From positions 186,001 through 250,000 of the forward strand of contig CBDCLS010000005.1 of assembly GCA_965218775.1 (NCBI GenBank): DNA of 64,000 bases, in the 5' to 3' direction. Positions 26,060 to 38,480 of this stretch are shown piece after piece. The stretch is from CAUZIZ01 sp965218775. Lineage in GTDB: Bacteria > Acidobacteriota > UBA6911 > RPQK01 > JAJDTT01. The notes under the pieces were generated by a model. That model made no database searches and had not been told where the DNA came from. It was given only the letters and a program-made list of their open reading frames with translations. The translations under genes were made by a program, and so were the position numbers. Numbering within the stretch: the stretch's first letter is position 1; each line of letters opens with the position of its first letter.

Positions 26060-26470
26060 GGGTCCCTGGGTATGGTCTCGATTGTAGGCCTCTTGAATCA
26101 GCCTCACAATAGCCGACGACGGATCACAGTTGAGGCACTTTCTAGTTGAGGCAACAGGTAGCCATACAGCTCTGGTGAGTGCCGACTGCGGTGGGCCTCG
26201 GCTCTTCGTCACGCCCTTTGGTTTGTTGTCCTTGGCCTCGGAGCCTGACCGAGCGCTAGGAGAGGCTCGAGGTCCCATGGGAGTCCGTGTGCTCTACGCA
26301 GCTCGTTGAGCGCTTCGCCGACCAGGTCAGCCGCCGCCGACTTTCTCCAGAGACGCTTCGATTGGACCAGGAACCTGGAGGTTGACAGCTACTACTGATG
26401 CACCGGCGATGGTCAAAGATCCGGAACCATTTCTACAGTCTGGTCGTGCTCGATGCTACCATGGGCGTCC
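26060..26470. other. 411-bp divergent intergenic region
   Basis: Separates the serine hydrolase (minus) from the MFS transporter (plus). Open frames run through in both directions but have no recognised family; this may include decayed coding sequence. No promoter could be assigned with confidence. Confidence 0.4.
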
Positions 26471-27703
26471 ATGAGCACTCCGGCCCCCCTGGAGCCGAGA
26501 CCGACGGTTCGAGGCTCTTCGCTGGGTGTCGGAGTGCTGTTCCTGGCCTCAGCTCTGGCGGTGGACTCCTCCAGCTACGCCTTTGGCCTCTTCGTCCAAC
26601 CCCTGGAGGAGGCTTTCGGATGGCCTCGGACTGCGATCAGTGCCTCCCTGTCGTTTGCCGCCGTGGGCAGCCTGGTCTCTCCCTTACTGGGTCGCCTGAT
26701 GGACCGACTGGGGGCAAGGCAGATCATGGTCTTCTCCCTCTTGTTGGGAGGCATCAGCTTTCTCCTTCGCCCCCTCATGTCCCAGCTCTGGCACTGGTAC
26801 GCCTTGAGCTTTCTGCAGTTCGTGCTGTTCAACGGGATGGGCTTCCTGCCGGCGGGACGCCTGATCGGGATCTGGTTCGTTAACCGTCGGGGACGCATAA
26901 TGGGACTGGTCATGATGGGGAATAACTTCGGCGGTCTGACGCTTCCATTGATCGCCGGCTTCGCTCTGTCAGCCTTCTCCTGGCAGATGGCCTATCTCTC
27001 GTTCGCTCTTCTCTTCTTCGCCACCGCCCTGCTCTCGCTCGTCCTGATCCGCGAGTCTCCCGATCCCGTACCAGGATCCTCTCAGTCGGCGGACGGCGAT
27101 GAGGCTCCCCGGTTATCGGGCGTGGGCGTGCGCGAGGCCCTGACCACCCGCTCTTTCTACAGCATCACCTTCGCCATCATGATGGCCTCCTTCACCTACA
27201 GCACCATCCTGGCTATGGTAGGGGCTCATTGGGTGGTGGAGGGCATGTCCACAGCGGCGGTGTCCCTAGCGCTCGGACTGCTGGCCAGCGCCGGAATGGC
27301 TGGGAAGCTTTTCTATGGACTGTTGACCGAGCGCTGGGGAGCGAGGTGGTGCCTGGTGGTGAACCTGGCTGCCCAGATGGTGTCGGTCTGGTTGATGATC
27401 GCCTACTCCGATCCCCCCCTGGTCTGGCTTTCGGCACCCTTGTTCGGACTCAATATGGGAGGTTACGGAGCGCTTGTGCCCCTGATCGTTCAGGAGTACT
27501 TCGGACTGCGCCACTACGGCAGTATCTCTGGCCTGATCAGCATGGCGACTGTGCTGCCCTACACCCTGGGGCCGTTGATGGCCGGAGCCTCCTACGACCT
27601 CTGGGGAAGCTATAGTCCTGCCTTCCTGGCGGTGACAGTCCTGTTTGCTCTGGGGATACTGTCCCTGCTGCTACCCGCCGACCACCGAGTGATCCGAGAT
27701 TGA
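26471..27703 (+). CDS. Major facilitator superfamily transporter (monocarboxylate/oxalate-type)
   Basis: A 410-aa inner-membrane protein with about 12 hydrophobic segments in two halves. Between TM2 and TM3 it has the MFS signature in the form GRLMDRLGARQIM, repeated in the second half as GLLTERWGARWCLV. The first helix (GVLFLASALAVDSSSYAFGLFVQPLEEAFGW) and the pattern of the N-terminal half are like monocarboxylate or oxalate/formate carriers (MCT-type). Substrate cannot be told. An ATG 18 bp upstream is in frame; the second ATG is preferred only because it begins at the family's usual distance from TM1. Confidence 0.85.
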   Translation: MSTPAPLEPRPTVRGSSLGVGVLFLASALAVDSSSYAFGLFVQPLEEAFGWPRTAISASLSFAAVGSLVSPLLGRLMDRLGARQIMVFSLLLGGISFLLRPLMSQLWHWYALSFLQFVLFNGMGFLPAGRLIGIWFVNRRGRIMGLVMMGNNFGGLTLPLIAGFALSAFSWQMAYLSFALLFFATALLSLVLIRESPDPVPGSSQSADGDEAPRLSGVGVREALTTRSFYSITFAIMMASFTYSTILAMVGAHWVVEGMSTAAVSLALGLLASAGMAGKLFYGLLTERWGARWCLVVNLAAQMVSVWLMIAYSDPPLVWLSAPLFGLNMGGYGALVPLIVQEYFGLRHYGSISGLISMATVLPYTLGPLMAGASYDLWGSYSPAFLAVTVLFALGILSLLLPADHRVIRD

Positions 27704-27961
27704 TGAGGGGTTGAGATCTTCCGCGACGATGCCGCCCAGGAGTGGACGCCGGATGCGGGATTCTGTACCTGACGCACTGGAACAGATAATCTGCCACAAC
27801 CCTCTCGTGGACCTTGTTCCGGTTCCAGTCAGGAACGCCGAGACCGATCCAGCTGACGAGTTGAGCGGAGCATAACGGAATCACGGCTTTCTCGAAGATT
27901 GCCCTTCCGGATCCAAAGATCTAGAATTGCCACATAGACTCCCATTATAGTTTGGAGGCCC

Positions 27962-28288
27962 GTGTTGATAGGCCAGACCATCTCCCACTACAAGATTACC
28001 TCCAAGCTCGGCGAAGGGGGGATGGGAGCGGTGTACCAAGCCGAGGACACCAATCTAAAGCGCGAAGTGGCCATCAAAGTCCTTGCGGAGCAGGTCACCC
28101 AGGACGCCGACGGCAATCCGATCGAAGGATTCAGCCTGGACGACTCGGATCCGCTAAGCGGCAACAACGTCGCCTCTCCGGTTTCCTGGAAGGGCAGCCA
28201 GGAGGTCTCCAGCCTGGCCGGACGGGAGCTCAGGCTCCACTTCAAGCTGAGGAATTGCAAGCTCTATGCCCTTCAATTCGTGCAATAA
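27962..28288 (+). pseudogene. Chimera: Ser/Thr kinase N-terminus joined to a propeller-hydrolase C-terminus
   Basis: The 108-codon frame begins like an acidobacterial Pkn-type kinase (GQTISHYKITSKLGEGGMGAVY with the Gly-rich loop, then REVAIKVL with the ATP-binding Lys) but leaves the kinase after about residue 50. The remainder (GFSLDDSDPLSGN, VSWKGSQEVSSLAGRELRLHFKL, LYALQF) matches the last domain of the propeller hydrolases, e.g. the end of 36444-37991 (SFSLEHSQPVRGD, LKWKDGADLATLKGKRVRIRFHL). No catalytic loop is present. GGAGG precedes the GTG/TTG start closely. It is probably a deletion product joining two genes; it overlaps the frame upstream of the PHP gene. Confidence 0.8.
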
Positions 28289-28322
28289 AGTTTCTGTCCG
28301 TTCGACCAGGACGAGGAATTCC

Positions 28323-30905
28323 ATGTATCAGCACATCGCTCCCTTCAAATGGCTGTTCTTATCCATCGCACTGATCACCCCTCTCAGCGCGGCTGAGATA
28401 GTCCGTCTCACACCCGAGACCTGGGACCAGGCGGTCCCCCGGGGTAAGGAGGTCGACACCATCTACGGAGACTACGTTCTGAGGAATCAGCAGCTGGTTG
28501 CAGTCGTGGCCAATACGGTTTCCGGAAGGCACGCCAATACAACGGTAACCAAAGTCGGTGGAGGTATCATCGACTTGACTACACGAGGGCAGTCTCCCGA
28601 AGACCAGAGCGATCAACTCAGCGCTTTCTACCCGAATGGGAGAGACCAGTTCTCCTACCGCCAGGTCAGGGTAGTTCTGTCCCGTGGAGAAGAAGTCTCA
28701 CTGAGAGTCACGGCCGTGGGCGGGATGGATCGACCAGATGCGCACGTGACCTATCGTCTGAGTGATTCCTCCCATTACCTGGTGGTCGAAAGCGAATTCG
28801 TCAACCGCAGCGACAGGCAACTGACCGTGGAACTGATGGATGAGGTCCGTGCCGATCGCTCCTTCGACAAGGTTGACGACGGCACCACGGAACTCTTCTG
28901 GGCTTATGACAAGTGGTTCGGACAGGCCTACGGCATTCTGCCTGACCGGGGATCGATCCTCTCCTCCGGGGATGCCCGAAATCGATTGTCGAGCCTCCGC
29001 TATCTGATCGAGGGACAGGATCGATTCGATCTTGCCCCCGGGGAGACGAGGAAACTGGTGAGGCGGATCTTTCCGGCTCGTCACCTGGTGGCGGTCAAGG
29101 CCATTGCCAAGCGAGTACGGCAACAGCCGCTGGGAACTGCCACAATCCAGGTCAGCGAGGAGGGTGGAGGGGCGTTGCCGGACACCGACGTCGAGATCTT
29201 CTCTGGCAGTAACTCCCAAGGGTATGGGCGCACCGATAGCAAGGGTCAAATGCTGCTGGAGCTTCCCCCTGGATCCTATCAGGCCAAAGTGTCTTCGCTG
29301 GGACGGGGGACCCGAGAGGTCGACGCCTTGGTACCTTCAAGGACAGGGGAAATGGCCACGATGATCACCGTTGTCCTGCCCAAAGCTGCTCGTGTCCAGG
29401 CCCGAATTCGAGACCAACAGGGGGGCCCGATTCCCAGCAAGGTTGAGTTCCACGGAATCGATGGAACCCCGAACCCGGAATTGGGACCACACAGCGGCAC
29501 CTTCTCGGTAGGAAATCTACATTATTCCGCCAACGGCCAGTGGTCACAGCCAATCCCACCTGGACGGTATCGGGTCTTGATCAGCCACGGACCCGAATAC
29601 GACGCCGAGTACCGAACCATCGAGGTCCCGCCATCAGGGGAGGTCAAGTTGGAAGCGACCCTGAAACGAGTGGTTCAGAGCTCAGGCTGGGTAAGCGCCG
29701 ATTTTCACAGTCACTCGAGTCCCTCGGGCGACAATACCGCCAGCCAACTGGGCCGGGTCTTGAACATCCTGGCAGAGCATATCGAATTCGCTCCCTGCAC
29801 CGAGCACAACCGCTTGTCCACCTACACTCCTCACCTCAAAAGGCTGGAAGCGGAACACCTGTTGGGCACCTGCGTCGGGATCGAGCTCTCGGGCAGGCCT
29901 GGCAGTCTCAATCATCAGAATGCCTTTCCGATCGTGCTCAAGCCAAGGACCCAGGATAGCGGCGGACCTGTGGTTCACACCGATCCTGCCGAGCAGATCC
30001 GACGTCTGGCGCTCTGGGACGATGGAGCCGAGAAGCTGGTGCAGGTGAACCATCCGGATCTGGGCGAGATGTTCTTCGACCGCGACGGCGACGGCGACCC
30101 GGATGGCGGACTCAAAGGCATGTTCCAATTCATTGATGTGCTGGAGGTTCATCCTCACTACGTCGGCACTTATGGTGGAAGGGGTGGGGACACCTTGAGC
30201 CTACCGCCCACTCTCTCATATCGGGGCCGGCTCACCAACAATCGCATCTTCAACTGGCTCCAACTGCTCAATCAGGGACATCGAATTCCGGGTGTGGTAA
30301 ACACCGATGCTCACTACAATTTCCACGGCACCGGCTGGATTCGCAACTACATCCGATCCACCACCGACGACCCGGCCCAGATCAAAGCCGTGGATATCGT
30401 TCGTGCCTCCGAAGCGGGAAACATCGTCATGAGCAACGGACCCTTCATGGAGGTTTCTCTGGAGTCGACAGACTCCAAAAGAAGCGGCACAAGAGTCATA
30501 CCGGGGGAAGAGCTTTCGCTGCCCGGTGGCAAGGCTCTCCTGAAAGTGCGGATTCAGTGTGCCAACTGGCTGGATATCGATCGGGTCCAGATTCTAGTTA
30601 GCGGTCGTCCCGACGAAACCCTGAACTTCACCCGCTGGACCCACCCCGGTTATTTCGGAGCGGGCGTGGTCAAGTTTGATCAGACGATTCCGCTCCGGCT
30701 GGAGGAAGATGCCCACATCATCGTCGCTGCGGTGAGTGAAAACTCGACACTGGGACCGGTAGTCGGTCCGGTGTTGAGCCAAGCCAGACCGGCGGCAATC
30801 TCCAATCCGATCTTCGTGGACGTGAATGGTGGCGGATTCAAGGCCAACGGGGACACTCTGGGATCGCCATTGCCAGTGAAATCAGGAGCCAGGAAGGGTG
30901 GGTAG
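28323..30905 (+). CDS. CehA/McbA-type PHP-domain metallohydrolase, exported
   Basis: An 860-aa protein with a signal peptide (MYQHIAPFKWLFLSIALITPLSA) and GACGAGGAATTCC before the ATG. Residues about 30-260 form a beta-rich N-terminal domain and about 280-460 carry carboxypeptidase-like beta sandwiches (TDVEIFSGSNSQGYGRTD, PPGRYRVLISHGP). The PHP metal site is C-terminal: ADFHSHSSPSGDN (metal-binding His pair), TEHNRLS, and VNTDAHYNFHGTG (terminal D-x-H). CehA and McbA hydrolyse carbaryl-like esters, but most family members have unknown substrates. The gene lies 230 bp upstream of the 23S rRNA gene on the same strand with no visible terminator between them. Confidence 0.85.
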   Translation: MYQHIAPFKWLFLSIALITPLSAAEIVRLTPETWDQAVPRGKEVDTIYGDYVLRNQQLVAVVANTVSGRHANTTVTKVGGGIIDLTTRGQSPEDQSDQLSAFYPNGRDQFSYRQVRVVLSRGEEVSLRVTAVGGMDRPDAHVTYRLSDSSHYLVVESEFVNRSDRQLTVELMDEVRADRSFDKVDDGTTELFWAYDKWFGQAYGILPDRGSILSSGDARNRLSSLRYLIEGQDRFDLAPGETRKLVRRIFPARHLVAVKAIAKRVRQQPLGTATIQVSEEGGGALPDTDVEIFSGSNSQGYGRTDSKGQMLLELPPGSYQAKVSSLGRGTREVDALVPSRTGEMATMITVVLPKAARVQARIRDQQGGPIPSKVEFHGIDGTPNPELGPHSGTFSVGNLHYSANGQWSQPIPPGRYRVLISHGPEYDAEYRTIEVPPSGEVKLEATLKRVVQSSGWVSADFHSHSSPSGDNTASQLGRVLNILAEHIEFAPCTEHNRLSTYTPHLKRLEAEHLLGTCVGIELSGRPGSLNHQNAFPIVLKPRTQDSGGPVVHTDPAEQIRRLALWDDGAEKLVQVNHPDLGEMFFDRDGDGDPDGGLKGMFQFIDVLEVHPHYVGTYGGRGGDTLSLPPTLSYRGRLTNNRIFNWLQLLNQGHRIPGVVNTDAHYNFHGTGWIRNYIRSTTDDPAQIKAVDIVRASEAGNIVMSNGPFMEVSLESTDSKRSGTRVIPGEELSLPGGKALLKVRIQCANWLDIDRVQILVSGRPDETLNFTRWTHPGYFGAGVVKFDQTIPLRLEEDAHIIVAAVSENSTLGPVVGPVLSQARPAAISNPIFVDVNGGGFKANGDTLGSPLPVKSGARKGG

Positions 30906-31008
30906 TTCCTTTAATAACCCTTTCAATCAAGAATCTTCCATCCCTAAAAAAAGAGAGAAGGCTACTTCCACCTACGTTCTTGTCGTGCACCCAATTCTGC
31001 GAAGCGCG

Positions 31009-31038
31009 TTGACAAGCGTCATACCGCTCCCGTAGAAT
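31009..31038 (+). promoter_or_regulatory. Strong sigma-70-type rRNA promoter
   Basis: TTGACA at 31009-31014 and TAGAAT at 31033-31038 with an 18-bp spacer, about 100 bp before the 23S gene. The downstream CTCC/GC-rich start region is typical of rRNA promoters. Confidence 0.85.
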
Positions 31039-31064
31039 GAGCGTTTCCGAGGTCCTCCGGGACT

Positions 31065-31076
31065 GTGTTCTTTGAC
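31065..31076 (+). promoter_or_regulatory. boxA-like antitermination site in the rRNA leader
   Basis: TGTTCTTTGACA resembles the boxA element (TGCTCTTTAACA) that loads the Nus antitermination complex on rRNA transcripts. It lies between the promoter and the 23S gene, as expected if this is an independent rRNA operon. Confidence 0.65.
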
Positions 31077-31137
31077 AATTTGGGAAAGAGGGCAACCACA
31101 AGCAAAGCTGGGATTTTTTGAGCCACAAAAAATTCTA

Positions 31138-34112
<2,975 letters not shown>

Positions 34113-34188
34113 AGGATTTTTTGTTGCCCAAACCAGCTGTTGCTCAAACCAGGTAGGGTTGTCCTTTTCCCAAATTCAATCTCGACTT

Positions 34189-34305
34189 TCCGGCGATTAT
34201 GGCGGAGGGGCCACACCTGTTCTCATCCCGAACACAGAAGTTAAGCCCTCCAGCGCCGATGATACTGCATGGGCGACTGTGTGGGAAAGTAGGTCGTCGC
34301 CGGGA
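34189..34305 (+). rRNA. rrf: 5S ribosomal RNA
   Basis: About 117 bp, starting TCCGGCGATTATGGCGGAGG and ending GTCGTCGCCGGGA. The conserved loop CCCGAACACAGAAGTTAAGC and the terminal helix CCGGCGA/TCGCCGG are clear. It follows the 23S gene by 76 bp, in the same transcript. Confidence 0.95.
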
Positions 34306-34315
34306 TCTTAAAACA

Positions 34316-34352
34316 AAAAAGGCCTCCCGCAGAAAGCGGGGGGCCTTTTTTA
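34316..34352 (+). terminator. Rho-independent terminator of the rRNA operon
   Basis: GGCCTCCCGC and GCGGGGGGCC pair around AGAAA (34321-34346), preceded by an A run and followed by TTTTTT, ten bases after the 5S gene. Confidence 0.92.
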
Positions 34353-34617
34353 TTTCGATCCCAAAAGTCCCAAGAGGCAAAGGGACCAATTCCCAGGATT
34401 TGGGATTGGTTCCTTGGGGGGCCTTGGTACCTTCTGCGTTAGAGACGTGGTATGTGTTTAGCGTCCTTCCCTTGCCAACATTGCCCGTGCCCGCCTTCAT
34501 CTTTTCGTCGCATCCAGACCAGAGAATGGCGAAACGAATGTGCGAACACTCCCGGGCAAGGGCAGGGGCACGGGCAAAGGCAAGGGAGGACGCGAAACAC
34601 CTACGAGACGTGAGTCT

Positions 34618-35697
34618 CTATGGCAACGTCGGTTCCGTGGTAGTGTACTCAACGCTTAGCTCTTGTAGGAAGGCCAGAAGGTCTGCTTTTTCTTCCTCCG
34701 TTAGCTCGGCATCCTTGGTTTCGCGGAGGTTTTCCTGGTCGAGCCACTGGTTGGCCTTACCGCCGTCGAGCATTTGATCGACCGCTTCTTCCAGTGTGGC
34801 TGTGCTGCCATCGTGGAAGTAGGGTGCCGAATCGGCGATGCCCAAGAGAGTGGGTGTCTTGAAGGCGCCGGTGTCCTTTTCTTCACCGCTGACTTTGGCG
34901 CGACCGATGTCGGGCTTCTCCGCGTCCATGCCGATGCCCACATTGTGATACTGCAGATCGGTCAGCAGTAGGCCGTCGTGGCAATTCGTGCACTTCGCCT
35001 TTTCATCGAAGACCGCGTAGCCGCGACGAGCCGACTCGCTCAATGCGGATTCGTCGCCGGCGCGGAAGCGGACCCAGGCGGAGCCGTCGGCGACGATGGT
35101 GCGCATAAAGGAAGCGACTGCTTGAGCCACATTGTCTGGCGTGGCATCGGAGCCGAAGACCTTCTGGAATTGCTCCTGGTAGCCGGGGATCTGGTTTAGA
35201 TTGGCACAGATATCGTCCATACTGGGTGCATCGTCCTTGCCCGAGGCCCCCATGTTCCCGCCCTTCCAGGCACCCTTAACCTGAGCCTCGAGGCCGTTGG
35301 TTCGACCATCCCAGTAGAGCTCAGAGTGGTAGCCGATGTTCCATAGGGTGGGACTGGATCGCGTGAGGGTTTTGTCGAAAGCGCCAATGGCGAGAGGCTT
35401 GCCATCCGTCAGGCCATTCTCCTTGAGGTGGCAGCCATAGCAGGAACGAGCCCCGTCGCCGCTGAGTCGCTGGTCGTAGTACAGCTGCTTTCCCAACTCG
35501 ACTTTCTCAGCGGTCATTGGATTGTCCGCCGGGATCGCCATGGCCTCATAGCCGGTCAGGGATGGCCATTTAGGCGCCTGAACTTCTTCCGGCGGCGGCG
35601 GTGCTTCGCCGCACGCCGTCAGGCCTACCAGCAGAGCCGCTGCTAATGTCCATGCGAAGCTACTTCTGTTTGCACCAGAGCCTTGGGGTCGATTCAT
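34618..35697 (-). CDS. Di-haem cytochrome c peroxidase family lipoprotein (CcpA/MauG-like)
   Basis: A 359-aa protein with a lipobox (VGLTAC, Cys29) and a Pro-rich linker, so it is anchored on the periplasmic side. Two c-type haem sites: CYGCH (86-90) and CTNCH (236-240), with the family's ELGKQLYYDQRLSGDG and PTLWNIGYHSELYWDGR motifs between them, and GAFKTPTLLGIADSAPYFHDG near the C-terminus. Bacterial cytochrome c peroxidases reduce hydrogen peroxide; MauG-like relatives do other oxidations. The gene is convergent with the rRNA operon (about 265 bp with no feature noticed between). Its promoter must lie in 35698-35978. Confidence 0.9.
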   Translation of the reverse strand: MNRPQGSGANRSSFAWTLAAALLVGLTACGEAPPPPEEVQAPKWPSLTGYEAMAIPADNPMTAEKVELGKQLYYDQRLSGDGARSCYGCHLKENGLTDGKPLAIGAFDKTLTRSSPTLWNIGYHSELYWDGRTNGLEAQVKGAWKGGNMGASGKDDAPSMDDICANLNQIPGYQEQFQKVFGSDATPDNVAQAVASFMRTIVADGSAWVRFRAGDESALSESARRGYAVFDEKAKCTNCHDGLLLTDLQYHNVGIGMDAEKPDIGRAKVSGEEKDTGAFKTPTLLGIADSAPYFHDGSTATLEEAVDQMLDGGKANQWLDQENLRETKDAELTEEEKADLLAFLQELSVEYTTTEPTLP

Positions 35698-35978
35698 GCC
35701 TGATCCTCCTGTGGGTTTCTGTCAAGCCTCATTCTAGCTTCCGATCAAGCGGGCCGCAACAAGCGAGATGGTACTAGGAATCTCCATAGATCTCTAAGCG
35801 GCTGACAGTTTCCATTTTCGAGCTGCATTTCGGCCCCGCGAAGTGCGACAGGAACTCGAGCGGGAGGATATGGTGGGGTGCTGGAGCGGTCAACCAAAGC
35901 CTCCGCGAAATCGTTCAAGAGACAGTTGCCCGCGGCCCACCCATTGCTTCGCCACTCTCCCGCGGCTAAACTCTTGGC

Positions 35979-36398
35979 ATGAGTGATCGGGAACCCTGGT
36001 ACAAAGACGGACTTTGCTTTGACTGTACACAGTGTGGCGACTGTTGCAGCGGCGATCCGGGGGTGGTGTGGGTTGAAGAACAGGAGATCAGGGAAATCGC
36101 TGATTATCTTGGGAAATCCCCCTTCCAGATGAAGAGTCTCCATACGCGCCCCGTCGGCGATCGACTTTCTCTGACGGAACAGAGCGACGGGGATTGTACC
36201 TTTCTGGGCAGCGAGACCCGCCGCTGCCAAATCTATCCGGTGCGGCCCCGCCAATGCCGAACCTGGCCCTTTTGGAAATCGAATCTCGAGAGTCCGGCGA
36301 CCTGGCGGGAAACAGAACGTATTTGCCCTGGTGCGGGCACGGGCGCGCTGGTTAGCCTCGAAGAGCTCCAGGCAAAGGTGGAATCGATCGATATTTGA
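35979..36398 (+). CDS. YkgJ-family cysteine-cluster protein
   Basis: A 139-aa cytoplasmic protein of the YkgJ family (PF03692 type), a putative zinc/iron-binding cluster. The N-terminal cysteines lie in GLCFDCTQCGDCCSGDPG and further ones in DCTFLG, RRCQIYPVRPRQCRTWPF and RICPG, the usual order. Relatives have been linked to Fe-S or zinc chelation and flagellin methylation, but no firm function exists. It is followed by the propeller hydrolase after 45 bp, possibly in one transcript. Confidence 0.85.
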   Translation: MSDREPWYKDGLCFDCTQCGDCCSGDPGVVWVEEQEIREIADYLGKSPFQMKSLHTRPVGDRLSLTEQSDGDCTFLGSETRRCQIYPVRPRQCRTWPFWKSNLESPATWRETERICPGAGTGALVSLEELQAKVESIDI

Positions 36399-36443
36399 TG
36401 GACCGCTCTTGGAATCAGCCAAAAAACAGGAGATCGTTCAAAA

Positions 36444-37991
36444 ATGAGTAGAGACAGCAGAGGGAAGAGAATTGTTATCGTCGTCTCCGTTGTGGCGTTG
36501 CTGCAGACGATTCCCGCTCTCCTCAGGGGCCAGCAGTTTCCCATCGTATCCCCCGCGCACAAGGAACTATTCGTCGACGACCACCTCATAGGGAAGCTCG
36601 TCAATCTGAAGCGAACCCTTCACCAGCCCGTCAAACATGGCCCCATGCTGCGGCCTGAGAAGGCCTGGGAGAATCTGGCGGTTCAAACCCGTAACGTTCC
36701 CTTCTGGGTGCCGGAAGAGAAGGTGTGGAAACTTTACTACCTGGCGTTCGCCCGAAAAGGGACGCGGGATCAGCACACTACTTCCCTGGCGACTTCGAAA
36801 GATGGGCTCCACTGGGAAAAGCCGGTGTTGAATCTGGTTGAATGGGACGGGTCCAAGGCCAACAACCTGGTTGCGCGCCATGACCGCAGCGACCAGTTTC
36901 TCTATCACGCTCTCTACGACCCGGCGGATGTACCCCAGCGCCGCTACAAGGCTCTCTTCGGCCTCGGCAAGCGGCAGCCTGCGGTCTCGCCCGACGGGCT
37001 CCATTGGAAACTGCTGCCTACGCCAGCCCTACCCAGTGCCGATGAATCTCAACTGATCTACGATGAGCTGGGCAAGCAGTTTCTGAGCACCGTGAAGCAT
37101 ACCGGCCCCTATGGCCGATCCGTCTATATCAGCACCAGCAAGAATTTCAACGAGTGGACAGAACCCGAACTTATCTTTCACGCCGACGGCTATGACCAGG
37201 AACTGGGTCGCAAGCGACTGGCTGACCGGATGTCCAATCCCCGCTGGGTTCCGCTGACCGTCAACCAGCCTTCACATTACAACGTCGATATCTACAACAT
37301 GCCGGTTTTTCCCTACGAAGGACTCTACATCGGTCTCCCCATGAAGTTTCACCAGAGTGGACCTACGCCGATAGGAAACCAGGACGGTTTTCACCTGGTT
37401 GAGATGGTCTCGAGTAGGGATCTGCACCGATGGTCTCCAGTGGCGGGTCGGCGCGCCTTCATTCCTCCGTCTTTTGCTGGGCCCGGAGTCTATGACACCG
37501 GTACCGTCGTTCCTCCTACGCGGCCAGTGGTCAGGGATGGAGAGCTCTGGCTCTACTACACCGGGATGAAGCGGCGTTTCCAGGAGGCCAACATAACCAC
37601 GATGGCAGATGGGAGTCGCCGCTACCGGTCGGTTCCCGACATTGCAGCCGTCTTGCTCGCCAAGCTGCGTCTGGACGGTTTCGTTTCGATGGATGCCGGG
37701 AAGGTGAAGGGAAGTCTTCTAACGGTGCCACTCGAGCTGAAGGGACGACGTCTGTTCGTCAATGTCGATGCCCCAGATGGCGAAGTCACGGCCGAAATCC
37801 TCAACTCGAGGGGCAGGGAAGTGCTGGGTTCTTTTTCACTGGAGCACAGTCAGCCTGTACGTGGAGATCACTTGAAAGCAGAATTGAAGTGGAAGGACGG
37901 AGCGGACCTGGCGACCCTCAAGGGTAAGCGTGTACGAATCCGTTTCCACCTCCGAGAGGCACGCTTCTATTCCTTCTGGGTCACGGATTGA
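36444..37991 (+). CDS. Exported five-bladed beta-propeller glycosidase-like protein (second paralogue)
   Basis: A 515-aa protein with a signal peptide (IVIVVSVVALLQTIPALLRG). It shares its layout with the protein at 22787-24259: opening HKELFVDDHLIGKLVNLKRTLHQP, blade motifs (TSLATSKDGLHWEKPVL, SPDGLHWKLLPTP, YISTSKNFNEWTEPELIF, WLYYTGMK) and a C-terminal beta domain (LKAELKWKDGADLATLKGKR). It is GH43/GH32-like by fold; the acidic VDDHL and YDTG positions are the expected active-site face. Substrate unknown. Followed by palindromic elements and the convergent mutL. Confidence 0.8.
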   Translation: MSRDSRGKRIVIVVSVVALLQTIPALLRGQQFPIVSPAHKELFVDDHLIGKLVNLKRTLHQPVKHGPMLRPEKAWENLAVQTRNVPFWVPEEKVWKLYYLAFARKGTRDQHTTSLATSKDGLHWEKPVLNLVEWDGSKANNLVARHDRSDQFLYHALYDPADVPQRRYKALFGLGKRQPAVSPDGLHWKLLPTPALPSADESQLIYDELGKQFLSTVKHTGPYGRSVYISTSKNFNEWTEPELIFHADGYDQELGRKRLADRMSNPRWVPLTVNQPSHYNVDIYNMPVFPYEGLYIGLPMKFHQSGPTPIGNQDGFHLVEMVSSRDLHRWSPVAGRRAFIPPSFAGPGVYDTGTVVPPTRPVVRDGELWLYYTGMKRRFQEANITTMADGSRRYRSVPDIAAVLLAKLRLDGFVSMDAGKVKGSLLTVPLELKGRRLFVNVDAPDGEVTAEILNSRGREVLGSFSLEHSQPVRGDHLKAELKWKDGADLATLKGKRVRIRFHLREARFYSFWVTD

Positions 37992-38015
37992 ATCGGGCCC
38001 GGGACCTGCGCCTAA

Positions 38016-38181
38016 GTACACTGGAACATAAATACTGCAACGTATGCAGATGGGGCTTGTGAGGCGAGATCAAGGCAGGAGGAGGAAGACGATGCCTTGC
38101 CATCTTCGACGACGACGAACGCAGAGACCGTCCACAACCCCCATCTGCCCTCCGGGTGGCAGTATTTATGTTCCAGTGTAC
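38016..38181. repeat. GTAC-ended palindromic element A (166 bp)
   Basis: Ends GTAC...GTAC, flanked by TAA on both sides. The arms (GTACACTGGAACATAAATAC at left, its complement at right) pair perfectly over about 23 bp. Internal sequence (GCAGATGGGGCTTGTGAGGC, then TTCGACGACGACG and CCACAACCCCCATCTGCC) is shared with elements B and C but in the opposite orientation, and about 100 bp found in B and C is missing. It lies between two convergent genes. Confidence 0.85.
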
Positions 38182-38184
38182 TAA

Positions 38185-38457
38185 GGGTCTGTCAGGAAGT
38201 AACCGATGCACTTTGGCGCGAGCGCCGTGGGGGCAGATGGGAGGCGCCGCGACGCAGGCGATGCCGCTGCGCATCTTCCAGGAGCGGCCACAAAGCAGAT
38301 GCCCCCGCGCCGGCGCGCCCCTGCGGGCTGGGGTCCGCAGGCACGCTGGCGTTGTTACTCGCTCCTTACATACCGCAAGGGTATGCGCGTCGCTCGCGCC
38401 TAGCCAGCGTACCTGGGGACCCCAGCAAAGTGTATCGGTTACTTCCTGACAGACCCT
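38185..38457. repeat. Palindromic element E (about 273 bp), adjacent to element A
   Basis: The ends GGGTCTGTCAGGAAGTAACC and their complement (right arm ending TTCCTGACAGACCC) pair over about 30 bp with one mismatch. An inner inverted repeat (CTGGGGTCCGCAGGCACGCT with AGCGTACCTGGGGACCCCAG) makes a nested hairpin. Sequence differs from elements A-D. It abuts element A directly, so one may have used the other as target. No transposase. Confidence 0.8.
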
Positions 38458-38480
38458 GAGGAAGGCAGGGCTGCCGAAAC

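Noticed and set aside
27927..27951. Promoter TTGCCA...TATAGT before the kinase remnant
   Set aside because: The spacer is only 13 bp, too short for a sigma-70 promoter.
38097..38459. 120-codon frame over elements A and E
   Set aside because: Runs through two palindromic repeats and is low-complexity basic sequence, not a protein.
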